Source: Pseudolysinimonas_A sp965653335 (lineage in GTDB: Bacteria > Actinomycetota > Actinomycetes > Actinomycetales > Microbacteriaceae). Taken from it: DNA of 64,000 nucleotides. The translations under genes were made by a program, and so were the position numbers. The stretch lies in assembly GCA_965653335.1 (NCBI GenBank), contig CBFGZU010000001.1, positions 1 through 64,000 on the forward strand, in the 5' to 3' direction. A model generated the notes under the pieces. The model was not told the origin of the DNA, searched no databases, and worked only from the letters and a program-made list of their open reading frames with translations. Below are positions 8,273-15,877 of this stretch, piece by piece. How positions within the stretch are numbered: position 1 is the first letter of the stretch; each line of letters starts with the position of its first letter.

Positions 8273-9185
8273 TTTCCCATTCGTGCTCGCTGTCGCGACC
8301 GTCTCCGACGTCGAGCGAGTATCGCCGAGTTTCGTGCGCATCACGTTCGGCGGCGCAGACCTCGCCGACTTCGGAACGCCCGGGCGCGTGCTCGACCAGC
8401 GGATCAAACTGGTTTTCCCGGCGGCCGGCGGTTCGGTTCCCCGGCTGACCCCGAGCGAGAACTGGTACAGCGCCTGGCTCGCCCTGCCCGACGACGAGCG
8501 CGGCGCGATGCGTACGTACTCGATCCGTCAGCTCGAGGTCGACGGTGGCGAGACCCGGCTCGTCGTCGACTTCGTGCTGCACCTCACCCCCGGCTCGACC
8601 GGCCCCGCGTCGCGGTGGGCGGATGCCGCCGCAGTCGGCGATGAGCTGCTCGTCATCGGCCCGCGCCGCGGCCGCAAGGAGGACGGCGGCATCGAGTACG
8701 CCCCCGGCGACGCCCGCGCGATCCTGCTCGCCGGAGACGAGACGGCGGCCCCCGCGATCGCCCGCATCCTCGAAGACGTCGATCGTGACGTGCAGGGGGT
8801 CGCCTTCATCGAGATACCCGAGGATGCCGACATCCTTCCGATCGCGACGCCCCCGGGTGTCGAGGTGCGGTGGTTGCCGCGCTCGGGTGAGGCGCACGGC
8901 ACGCGGCTCATCCCGGCGGTGCTCGATCACCTCGGCGCCGCAGCTGTTGCGCCGCCGATCCAGGACGTCGACACCGAGGATCCGCTCTGGGAGACGCCGA
9001 CCTTCTCAAGCCTCGGCGAGTCGGTCGCGGAGTCGGAGAACCACGCCGACCGGTACTTCTGGATCGCGGGCGAGAGCGGTGTCGTCACGACGTTGCGCCG
9101 TCATCTCGTGAAGGACCTCGGCGTCGACCGTTCCCAGGTCGCGTTCATGGGGTACTGGCGGCACGGTGTCGCTATGCGCGGCTGA
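8262..9185 (+). CDS. Siderophore-interacting FAD/NAD(P)H reductase
   Basis: SIP/ViuB family flavoprotein, 307 residues. Such enzymes reduce ferric siderophores in the cytoplasm to release Fe(II). The FAD-binding signature RTYS is at residues 84-87, and a C-terminal NAD(P)H-binding SIP domain ends near DLGVDRSQVAFMGYWRHG, the usual closing motif. Last gene of the iron-box operon, starting inside the ATPase gene with a ribosome site GAGG at 8250-8253. It completes the logic of capture, import and reductive release. Confidence 0.9.
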   Translation: MSTDFPFVLAVATVSDVERVSPSFVRITFGGADLADFGTPGRVLDQRIKLVFPAAGGSVPRLTPSENWYSAWLALPDDERGAMRTYSIRQLEVDGGETRLVVDFVLHLTPGSTGPASRWADAAAVGDELLVIGPRRGRKEDGGIEYAPGDARAILLAGDETAAPAIARILEDVDRDVQGVAFIEIPEDADILPIATPPGVEVRWLPRSGEAHGTRLIPAVLDHLGAAAVAPPIQDVDTEDPLWETPTFSSLGESVAESENHADRYFWIAGESGVVTTLRRHLVKDLGVDRSQVAFMGYWRHGVAMRG

Positions 9186-9207
9186 TGTTCTTGAGCAAGT
9201 CAGGGCG

Positions 9208-9274
9208 CTAACTCTCACTCATGCGGCACCTCAGCGCTTGAGAGCAGTTAGGCAGCCTCGTGGTGAAGAGTTAG
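9208..9274. repeat. 67-nt inverted-end element, copy 2
   Basis: Begins CTAACTCTCACTC and ends AAGAGTTAG, the same length and ends as the copies at 4138 and 15370. It fills the gap between the convergent siderophore-reductase and tadC genes, so it may also act as a terminator for either side. An internal AGTTAGG repeats the terminal word. Confidence 0.7.
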
Positions 9275-9298
9275 AGTCGGCCGTCGTCTGAACGCACG

Positions 9299-10234
9299 TC
9301 AGAATCCGAGCCGCAACACCATCACGCCGGGGAAGATCGCGAACGCGACGGTCACCGGCAGGATGAGGAACACGAGGGGCACGAGCATCGCGATCTCCTT
9401 CTTGCCCGCCGCTTCGAGCAGTGACCGCTTGGCGTCATCCCGGGAGTCCTGCGCCTGAGCCCGCAGCACGTCGACGAGCGGGCTGCCGCGGTCGAGCGCT
9501 CCGACGAGCTGGTCGACGGTGCGCGACAGTGCCGGCAACTGGATCTCATCGGCGCACCGTTCGAGCGCCGTGGCGAGCGGCACTCCAGCATTGACCTGGG
9601 CGACGACGATCGCGATCTCGCGGGCGAGGTCGCCGTTGCCCGCTCGGGCGACGCGGCGCAGGGCGTCGAGCACCGCTTCGCCGGCGGAGAGCGACAGCGT
9701 CAGAAATTCGAGCACGGTCGGCAACTCCGCGGCGATCCGGTCGCGGCGTGCCCGCGCTGCCCGGGACAGCACCTGATCGGGCAGCAGCACCCCGATCGCA
9801 GCACACACCGCGACCACCACTCCGAGCAACAACGGCGACAGCGCTGAGGAACGCGCAAGAGCCACCGCGAACAGGATGCCGACCCCCGCCCCCGTCACTC
9901 CCCCGAGCAACTGCCGACCCCGCAACGCCTCGACGGTGAGCGTCCACCCGGCCTGCCGCAACCGACGCTCGACCGTGTCGTCACCGCCGAACACCGCGAC
10001 AAGAGCTGCGCGGATGCGGCGGCCGGCCGGGGCGAGCAGCCCACCGACGAAGGGAAGCGGCTCCGCCGGTCGGCGGTCGAGGACCTCGCGGGCTTCGGGT
10101 GAGACATCGGCGATGTACGGCGCGACTCGGGCGGCGAGCCGCGTCGCCCCGACGCGCGGGACGAGTCCGAGCAACGTCCACAGCCCGAGGCCGAGCGTCA
10201 CGCCGACCGGAACCGCGAGCGCGAGGAGCGTCAT
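9299..10234 (-). CDS. tadC: Type II secretion F family protein, TadC-like
   Basis: Inner-membrane platform protein of a tad/type IV pilus-like machine, 311 residues. Hydrophobic segments lie near both ends and in the middle, with the T2SSF domain (ELPTVLEFLTLSLSAGEAVLDALRRV through DAKRSLLEAAGKKEIAMLVPLVFLILP) at about residues 150-300. The ATG at 10234 overlaps the tadB stop (ATGA). Last gene of a three-gene cluster; no Flp pilin, TadE, TadF or prepilin peptidase follows. Confidence 0.85.
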   Translation of the reverse strand: MTLLALAVPVGVTLGLGLWTLLGLVPRVGATRLAARVAPYIADVSPEAREVLDRRPAEPLPFVGGLLAPAGRRIRAALVAVFGGDDTVERRLRQAGWTLTVEALRGRQLLGGVTGAGVGILFAVALARSSALSPLLLGVVVAVCAAIGVLLPDQVLSRAARARRDRIAAELPTVLEFLTLSLSAGEAVLDALRRVARAGNGDLAREIAIVVAQVNAGVPLATALERCADEIQLPALSRTVDQLVGALDRGSPLVDVLRAQAQDSRDDAKRSLLEAAGKKEIAMLVPLVFLILPVTVAFAIFPGVMVLRLGF

Positions 10235-11091
10235 GCGAACCACCGCCGCTCGTCGGGAAGCCGACCGAGCGCGATCATCACCCGGTAGGCGACAACCGTG
10301 ACGGCGAGTCCGACGCCGAGCAGCACGAGCCCGGCCGGGCTGTTGTACGCCGTCGCAGCTTCGGGTCGTGACGCGAGAAGCAGCAGCACGACCCACGGCG
10401 CGACGACGCCGAGCCGCGCGGCGCCGCGCACCCACGATTGGCGTGCCTCGACCTCGGACCGCACCGCGGCATCCGCCCGCAGCGACGTCGCGAGCGCCCT
10501 CAGCACCGACGGCAGCTCGGAGCCGCCGACCTCGCGCGCCATCTTGAGCGTCTCGACGATGCGGTCGGCGATCGGATCGGCGAGGTCGACCTTGAGCCCG
10601 TCGAGCGCGGAGGCGAGGTTGCCCGACCCGAGGGCGCGCCGCTCGAAGGAGCGAAACGCCGCGCGCGTCTCGGCGGGGCCGACCTCGGCGAGGGCCCCCA
10701 CCGCTTCGGCGAGTGGCAGCCCCGCTCGGATGCCGGAGACGAGGTGATCGACGAGATCCGGCCAGGCGAGGCGGAGAGTCGTGCGCAGCGCGCGGGCGCG
10801 CGCCGACAGCACGGCGAGGGGCACGGCGGCTCCGAACCCCGCAGCGCCGAGAGCGAGGGCGGGCACGGGGGCGACGGCGAGCACGACGGCCGCGGCGACG
10901 AGCCCCGACAGCACGCTCACCGCGATGGGAACCCCCACCGCGACCCGGCCGAGCCCCGCCTGCGCGAGGCGGGTACGCCATCCGTCGAGGGCCGAGCGCC
11001 GCGACCGCGCGGATGCCGCGCGCGGCCAGACGAACGGCGACGCGATGAGCAGAAGGCCGACCCCGAGCAGCAGTCCAACCGCGATCGTCAC
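10231..11091 (-). CDS. tadB: Type II secretion F family protein, TadB-like
   Basis: Second membrane platform protein of the tad cluster, 286 residues. Hydrophobic segments are at residues 2-20, 55-90 and 225-275; the T2SSF domain with LAWPDLVDHLVSGIRAGLPLAEAVGAL sits near residues 105-135. GTG 11091 overlaps the tadA stop (GTGA). TadB and TadC normally form a heteromer that the TadA ATPase drives. Expected product assembly cannot be judged because no pilin gene is near. Confidence 0.85.
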   Translation of the reverse strand: MTIAVGLLLGVGLLLIASPFVWPRAASARSRRSALDGWRTRLAQAGLGRVAVGVPIAVSVLSGLVAAAVVLAVAPVPALALGAAGFGAAVPLAVLSARARALRTTLRLAWPDLVDHLVSGIRAGLPLAEAVGALAEVGPAETRAAFRSFERRALGSGNLASALDGLKVDLADPIADRIVETLKMAREVGGSELPSVLRALATSLRADAAVRSEVEARQSWVRGAARLGVVAPWVVLLLLASRPEAATAYNSPAGLVLLGVGLAVTVVAYRVMIALGRLPDERRWFA

Positions 11092-12317
11092 GAGGATGCC
11101 CGCAGGTAGTCGGCGACGTCGACGCCGGCACGCGCGAACTTGTCGCGCTGAACGGGAAGGGCGCCCGTCGCGACGAGACCCTCCGCCGCGCGGGCGAACA
11201 GCCACGTCGATTCGATGACCCCGTCGACGACGCGCCCCGTCGGGGCGACGATCTCGACGACGTGCCGGTGTCCGGTGCGGTCGAGTTCGGCGTGCACGAC
11301 GAGGTCGATCGACGAAGCGACCGTCGGCAGCACGAACGTGGAGTCGATGTTGCGTCCCGCGAGCAGCGGGAGGGTCGCGAGTTTGCGCAGCGCGTCGTCG
11401 CCCGAGTTGGCGTGCAACGAGCACATCCCGGGCAATCCGCTATTCAACGCGATGAGCAGGTCGAGCGACTCGGCTTCGCGCACCTCGCCGACCACGAGCC
11501 GGTCGGGGCGCATCCGCAGTGCCTCTTTCACCAGCCGGCGCAGGGTGACCTCGCCGGTGCCCTCGAGCGACGACTGCCGGCACTGCAGCGCGACCCAGTC
11601 GGGCGCGGCGACGGCGAGCTCGAAGGTCTCCTCGACGGTGACGATGCGCTCCTCGGGGCGAGCCGACGCGAGCAGCGCGCCGAGCATCGTCGTCTTGCCG
11701 CTCTGGGTCGCGCCCGAGACGAGGATGTTGAGCCCCGCCCACACGCTCGCGTGCAGGAACTCAGCGGCGTGCGCGGTGAGCGAGCCGAGGCGCACGAGTT
11801 CGCGCAGGTCGCGCATCCCCGACCGGAACTTGCGGATGTTGACCGCCCAGTGCGCCCGCGTGATGTCGGGAATCGCGACGTGCAACCGCGATCCATCAGG
11901 CAGCGAGGCGTCGACGAACGGGCTGCTCAGGTCGACCCGGCGACCGGTGCTGCGCAGCATCCGCTCGACGAGGTCGCGCACATCCGTCTCGGTGAGATCG
12001 AGCTGGATGCGCTCCGAGACGCCGTTTCTCGCGATGAAGACGCGGTCGGGGGCGTTGATCCACACCTCCTCTACCGTCGGGTCGTCGAGGAAGGGTTGCA
12101 GCGGCCCGAGTCCGGTGACGGCGGCGATGATCGTGCGCGCGGCGGCCTGCTCGTCGGCGATGAGCGGGGCGGACCCGCCGAGGGCGCGCTCCGAGTAGGT
12201 GCGCAGCTCCTCTCGCACGAAACGGTCGGCGAGATCGGAGTTCGCGGCGAGGTCGACGCCCTCCCGCCGCACCCGCTCGCGCACGCGGTCGGTGATGAGA
12301 TTCACGACGGCGCTCAC
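11088..12317 (-). CDS. tadA: CpaF/TadA family secretion ATPase
   Basis: VirB11-like hexameric ATPase powering a tad pilus, 409 residues. An N-terminal domain (residues 1-150) with the VEEVWINAPDRVFI pattern precedes Walker A GATQSGKT at 202-209. Walker B-like RLVVGEVREAE is near 271 and the histidine box CSLHANSG near 294. GTG 12317 has no clear ribosome site but lies six bases after a CACAAT -10 box, so the operon is probably leaderless. TadZ/CpaE, which usually precedes it, is absent. Confidence 0.92.
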   Translation of the reverse strand: MSAVVNLITDRVRERVRREGVDLAANSDLADRFVREELRTYSERALGGSAPLIADEQAAARTIIAAVTGLGPLQPFLDDPTVEEVWINAPDRVFIARNGVSERIQLDLTETDVRDLVERMLRSTGRRVDLSSPFVDASLPDGSRLHVAIPDITRAHWAVNIRKFRSGMRDLRELVRLGSLTAHAAEFLHASVWAGLNILVSGATQSGKTTMLGALLASARPEERIVTVEETFELAVAAPDWVALQCRQSSLEGTGEVTLRRLVKEALRMRPDRLVVGEVREAESLDLLIALNSGLPGMCSLHANSGDDALRKLATLPLLAGRNIDSTFVLPTVASSIDLVVHAELDRTGHRHVVEIVAPTGRVVDGVIESTWLFARAAEGLVATGALPVQRDKFARAGVDVADYLRASS

Positions 12318-12329
12318 CCCGCCATTGTG
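12317..12329 (-). promoter_or_regulatory. Candidate leaderless promoter of tadABC
   Basis: On the minus strand CACAAT (12329-12324) is followed by six bases and the GTG start of tadA. The spacing equals that at hemA and at several other genes in this window. Confidence 0.45.
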
Positions 12330-12427
12330 CGAAGCCCGCGCCGTCGCGGGCGCTCGTTCTCCACAGCCCGCGATTTCGTTCGTCGCGTCCTTGCCCGATA
12401 AGCCCCGTGGCGAGACAACACACGGTC

Positions 12428-12474
12428 TTGTCGAAAGACTTTAAGTCTGCTCTACTTGTACTTAACAGATAAGT
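12428..12474 (+). promoter_or_regulatory. hipB promoter with two dyad operators
   Basis: TTGTCG (12428-12433) and TCTACT (12451-12456) are spaced by 17 bases and fit -35 and -10 boxes. The dyad AGACTT-T-AAGTCT (12436-12448) sits in the spacer and a second dyad ACTTA-ACAGA-TAAGT (12460-12474) covers the likely start site. This placement suits autorepression by HipB or HipBA. The two dyads share the word ACTTA/AAGT but are not identical. Confidence 0.55.
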
Positions 12475-12502
12475 GGCGCATAACATCAAGAAAGTTAGAC
12501 GT

Positions 12503-12814
12503 ATGGAAAGGCGCACCGTCGACGAGACCGAGGCATCCCTCGGCGAGCAGGTGCGCCGCCTCCGCATCGACGCCCAGCTCACGCAAGAGGATGTCGCGCG
12601 CCGGGCCGACGTGTCGAAGGCGACCATCTCGGCGCTGGAAAGCGGTCGCGGCAGCTCTCTCCCCACTCTGATCCGGGTACTGCGAGTGCTCGGTCGCGAC
12701 GACTGGTTCGACGAGATCCGCCCCGATGAGGGGCCGAGCCCGCTCGAATTGCTCCGCGCGGAGCGCCGGCAACCCGCCCCGCGGCGCGTGCGCCGACCCC
12801 GGAGCGCGGCCTGA
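12503..12814 (+). CDS. hipB: HipB-type antitoxin, XRE-family regulator
   Basis: DNA-binding antitoxin of a type II toxin-antitoxin pair, 103 residues from ATG 12503. The helix-turn-helix spans about residues 13-67 (LGEQVRRLRIDAQLTQEDVARRADVSKATISALESGRG). A C-terminal tail rich in arginine and proline follows. A longer reading from GTG 12473 is possible but would start inside the second dyad operator, so I prefer the ATG. The stop codon overlaps the hipA start by one base, which couples the pair. Confidence 0.87.
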   Translation: MERRTVDETEASLGEQVRRLRIDAQLTQEDVARRADVSKATISALESGRGSSLPTLIRVLRVLGRDDWFDEIRPDEGPSPLELLRAERRQPAPRRVRRPRSAA

Positions 12815-14118
12815 TGCCCTGGCAGCACGTGCGGGTCGTCGAGGTGCTCGCCTGGGGCGAACGGGTCGGCGCGATTGCCGCCACCGGCACCCGCGGTGCG
12901 TACACCTTCGAGTACGAGCCCGCCTGGAAGCGTCGCGGGCTCGACCTCGCTCCCGAGTTGATGCCGATCGACGACCGACGGCGCACCTTCACGTTCCCCG
13001 GGCTCAACCCCGAGACCTTCCACGGGCTGCCCCCGATGATCGCCGACTCGCTGCCCGACCGGTTCGGCAACGCGATCGTCGACGCGCATCTCAGCAAGCT
13101 GGGCCTGGATGCCGCGGAGGCGACCGCGCTCGACCGGCTCGCCTACCTCGGCCCCCGCGGCATGGGAGCCCTCGAATACCGTCCCGACCACGCGCCGCAC
13201 ACCCCGGCGCCGACGAGTGTCGACCTCGCCGAACTCATCATCACCGCGCGCGCCGCCGTCGAGGGTTCGCTCGCCACCGAATCCGACTCGGCGGAGTCGC
13301 TGCATCGCATCATCAACGTCGGCACGAGCGCCGGCGGAGCGCGCGCGAAGGCCATTCTCAACGTCAACCCCGACACCGACGAGCTGCGGTCGGGTCACGT
13401 GCCCCCGGCGGCGGGCTTCGAGCCGTGGCTGCTGAAATTCGACGGGGTGCGCACCGACAAGCGCCTCGGCAAGAGCGAGAACTTCGGACGCGTCGAGTAC
13501 GCCTACTCCCTGATGGCTCGGGATGCCGGAATCACCATGGCCCCCACGCGCCTGCTCGAAGAGAACGGCCGGGCGCACTTCATGACCCGCCGCTTCGACC
13601 GGTCGAGCGACGGCGAGAAGATCCACCTGCAGACCCTCTGCGGAATCGCCGGGGTCGACTACAACCAGGTCGCCACCAACGACTACTCGCAGTACCTCAC
13701 GCAAGTGCAGCGGCTCGACCTCGGCCCCGCCGCGATGGAGCAAGCCTGGCGCCGCATGATCTTCAACGTCGCCGCCGCCAACTGCGACGACCACTCGAAG
13801 AACTTCAGTTTTCTCTTCGACCAGCAGAATGGATGGCAGCTCGCCCCCGCCTACGACGTCACCTACGCCTACAACTCCGAATCCCCGTGGGTGCACCAAC
13901 ACCTCATGAGCGTCAACGGACGGTTCGAGGGGGTCACCCGCGGCGACATCCTCGAAGTGGCGGAACGTTTCGGGGTCGAAGCGTCCCGCGCGATCCTCGA
14001 CGAAGTACTGGATGCCGTGGCACGGTGGGCGGAGTTCGCGGCGTTGAGTGGTGTTCCCGACGAGATCGCGGAGGAGATCGCCGACGACCATCTCGTAGCC
14101 GCCCTGCGCCGCCACTGA
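12814..14118 (+). CDS. hipA: HipA-type serine/threonine kinase toxin
   Basis: HipA-family protein kinase, 434 residues, close to the E. coli protein (440). The N-subdomain carries DSLPDRFGNAIVDAHL (residues 78-93). The glycine-rich loop TSAGGARAKA is at 171-180. The catalytic motif N323-C-D325-D-H327-S-K-N330 and the metal-binding D348 in APAYDVT are intact, so an active kinase is expected. Known members phosphorylate glutamyl-tRNA synthetase or other targets to halt growth; the target here is unknown. Cognate antitoxin is directly upstream. Confidence 0.92.
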   Translation: MPWQHVRVVEVLAWGERVGAIAATGTRGAYTFEYEPAWKRRGLDLAPELMPIDDRRRTFTFPGLNPETFHGLPPMIADSLPDRFGNAIVDAHLSKLGLDAAEATALDRLAYLGPRGMGALEYRPDHAPHTPAPTSVDLAELIITARAAVEGSLATESDSAESLHRIINVGTSAGGARAKAILNVNPDTDELRSGHVPPAAGFEPWLLKFDGVRTDKRLGKSENFGRVEYAYSLMARDAGITMAPTRLLEENGRAHFMTRRFDRSSDGEKIHLQTLCGIAGVDYNQVATNDYSQYLTQVQRLDLGPAAMEQAWRRMIFNVAAANCDDHSKNFSFLFDQQNGWQLAPAYDVTYAYNSESPWVHQHLMSVNGRFEGVTRGDILEVAERFGVEASRAILDEVLDAVARWAEFAALSGVPDEIAEEIADDHLVAALRRH

Positions 14119-14269
14119 CCCGACTGTCGGCGCCGTGCCACCCAAGCCAGCGGGTCGGACGCGCGTCGCCGGGGCGGACATTCAGGTAGACCGGCTAAGT
14201 TGGCGGTATCTGGAGCGTTCCGCTCACTCGCCGGCTGGGAAGTCGTACCCGAGGTACCCGAGGCCGATT

Positions 14270-15355
14270 GTGACTCTCGCCCCCGCTGATCCCACCTATC
14301 GCAGCACGGTGCCGCGCGACTCGGTGTCGCGCGGGTTCGCACCTCTGCTCAAGCGCGTGCGGGCGGCCAACCTCCTGCGCCGCAGCCAGGTCTTCTACAT
14401 CTCGCTGCTCACGACACTCGTGCTCGCCCTCGGCGGCGCGATCACCGGATTCGTGCTGCTCGGCGACTCGTGGTTCCAGTTGATCATCGCCGCCGCGCTC
14501 GGGGTGATCTTCACCCAGTTCGCATTTCTCGGGCACGAGGCATCCCACCGCCAGGTGTTCAGCTCCGGCAAGGCGAACGACCGGATGGGCCGCGCGCTCG
14601 CGTCCGGCGTCGTGGGCCTCTCCTACTCGTGGTGGATGAACAAGCACACCCGCCACCACGGCAACCCCAACGTCGTCGGGCAAGACCCCGACCTCGACAT
14701 CGACACCGTCTCCTTCGTCGACGCCGACGCGGCATCCGCCCGGGGCCTGCGCGCCCTCATCACCCGCCACCAGGGGAAGCTGTTCTTCCCGCTGCTCGCC
14801 TTCGAGGGTCTCAACCTCCACGTGAAGTCGTTCGGCCACGCGTTCGGGCGCGGCAAGGTCGACAACCGCAAACTCGAGATCGCGCTGCTCGTGGCACGCA
14901 TGGCGATCGTCGTGAGCGCCGTCTTCCTCGTGCTGCCGCTCGGCATGGCGTTCGCCTTCCTCGGCGTGCAGCTCGTCGTGTTCGGCGCCTACATGGGACT
15001 GGCGTTCGCCCCCAACCACATCGGCATGACGATGTTCGCGATCGACGCGAAGCCCGACTTCCTGCGCAAGCAAGTGCTGTCGTCGCGCAACATCCGCGGC
15101 GGCTGGTCGATGACGATGCTCATGGGCGGGCTCAACTTCCAGATCGAGCATCACCTCTTCCCGAGCATGGCGCGCCCGCACCTCTTCGCCGCCCGCCGGA
15201 TGGTGCGCGAATCCTGCACCGCGGAAGGCATCGTGTACACCGAGACGACCCTGCGCGAGGCGTATCGCGTCGTCATCCGCTACATGCGCACCGTCGGACG
15301 CAGTGCCCCACGTATCTTCGAGTGCCCCGTCGTCTACGAGTACGGCCGCAGCTAG
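14270..15355 (+). CDS. Membrane fatty acid (acyl-CoA/acyl-lipid) desaturase
   Basis: Di-iron membrane desaturase, 361 residues, introducing a double bond into fatty acyl chains. All three histidine boxes are present: HEASH at 89-93, HTRHH at 126-130, and QIEHH at 291-295. The glutamine-type third box is typical of front-end (delta-6-like) desaturases, but no cytochrome b5 domain is fused. Hydrophobic segments at 45-90 and 200-250 fit four membrane helices. I chose GTG 14270 because it begins the recognisable N-terminus; no strong ribosome site is visible. It is monocistronic and convergent with aroQ. Confidence 0.9.
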   Translation: MTLAPADPTYRSTVPRDSVSRGFAPLLKRVRAANLLRRSQVFYISLLTTLVLALGGAITGFVLLGDSWFQLIIAAALGVIFTQFAFLGHEASHRQVFSSGKANDRMGRALASGVVGLSYSWWMNKHTRHHGNPNVVGQDPDLDIDTVSFVDADAASARGLRALITRHQGKLFFPLLAFEGLNLHVKSFGHAFGRGKVDNRKLEIALLVARMAIVVSAVFLVLPLGMAFAFLGVQLVVFGAYMGLAFAPNHIGMTMFAIDAKPDFLRKQVLSSRNIRGGWSMTMLMGGLNFQIEHHLFPSMARPHLFAARRMVRESCTAEGIVYTETTLREAYRVVIRYMRTVGRSAPRIFECPVVYEYGRS

Positions 15356-15369
15356 CCGGGACTCGGTCG

Positions 15370-15436
15370 CCAACTCTCACTCGGCGCGGTCATCAGGGCC
15401 CGGGAAGCCCTAAATAGCGCTGCGGGTGAGAGTTAG
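15370..15436. repeat. 67-nt inverted-end element, copy 3
   Basis: Begins CCAACTCTCAC and ends GTGAGAGTTAG, complementary over 11 bases with one mismatch, the best-paired ends of the three copies. An internal hairpin AGGGC-N7-GCCCT is also present. It lies between the convergent desaturase and aroQ genes. Confidence 0.7.
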
Positions 15437-15442
15437 CGCCCG

Positions 15443-15877
15443 TCACACGACGCGCGCGAGCCGCGCGACGGCGAACTCGTAGCCCTGCACCCCCGCTCCG
15501 ACGATCACGCAGGCCGCGATCGGCGAGATGTACGAGTGCGACCGGAACTCCTCGCGCGCGTAAACGTTGCTGAGGTGCACTTCGATGACGGGGAGGCCGA
15601 CACCGACGAGGGCGTCGCGGAGGGCCACGGATGTGTGGGTGAAACCCCCGGCATTGACGACGATGCCGACGGCGGTGTCGCGGGCCGCGTGGATGGCGTC
15701 GATCAGCACGCCCTCATGATTGCTGTGCACGGCGTCGAGCTCCCAGCCGTGTTCCGCTGCGGCCGCCCGAGCCGTCGCCTCGACGTCGGCCAGGGTTTCC
15801 GAGCCGTAGATGTGCGGCTCGCGCGTGCCGAGCAGGTTGAGGTTCGGCCCGTTGACGAGCAGGATGCGGTCAGCCAC
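15443..15877 (-). CDS. aroQ: Type II 3-dehydroquinate dehydratase
   Basis: Interconverts 3-dehydroquinate and 3-dehydroshikimate, 144 residues, normal for the dodecameric type II enzyme. NGPNLNLLGTREPHIYG gives the lid tyrosine Y24, and EVHLSNVYAREEFR gives H101 and R112. GTG 15877 overlaps the end of the dehydratase gene upstream by 8 bases. Its place directly after the 3-dehydroshikimate dehydratase suggests a catabolic role for quinate use (quinate to dehydroquinate to dehydroshikimate to protocatechuate) rather than aromatic amino acid synthesis. That role is inferred from context. Confidence 0.93.
   Translation of the reverse strand: MADRILLVNGPNLNLLGTREPHIYGSETLADVEATARAAAAEHGWELDAVHSNHEGVLIDAIHAARDTAVGIVVNAGGFTHTSVALRDALVGVGLPVIEVHLSNVYAREEFRSHSYISPIAACVIVGAGVQGYEFAVARLARVV

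Noticed and set aside
12473..12502. Longer hipB reading from GTG 12473
   Set aside because: It would begin inside the second dyad operator, and ATG 12503 is closer to the usual helix-turn-helix offset.
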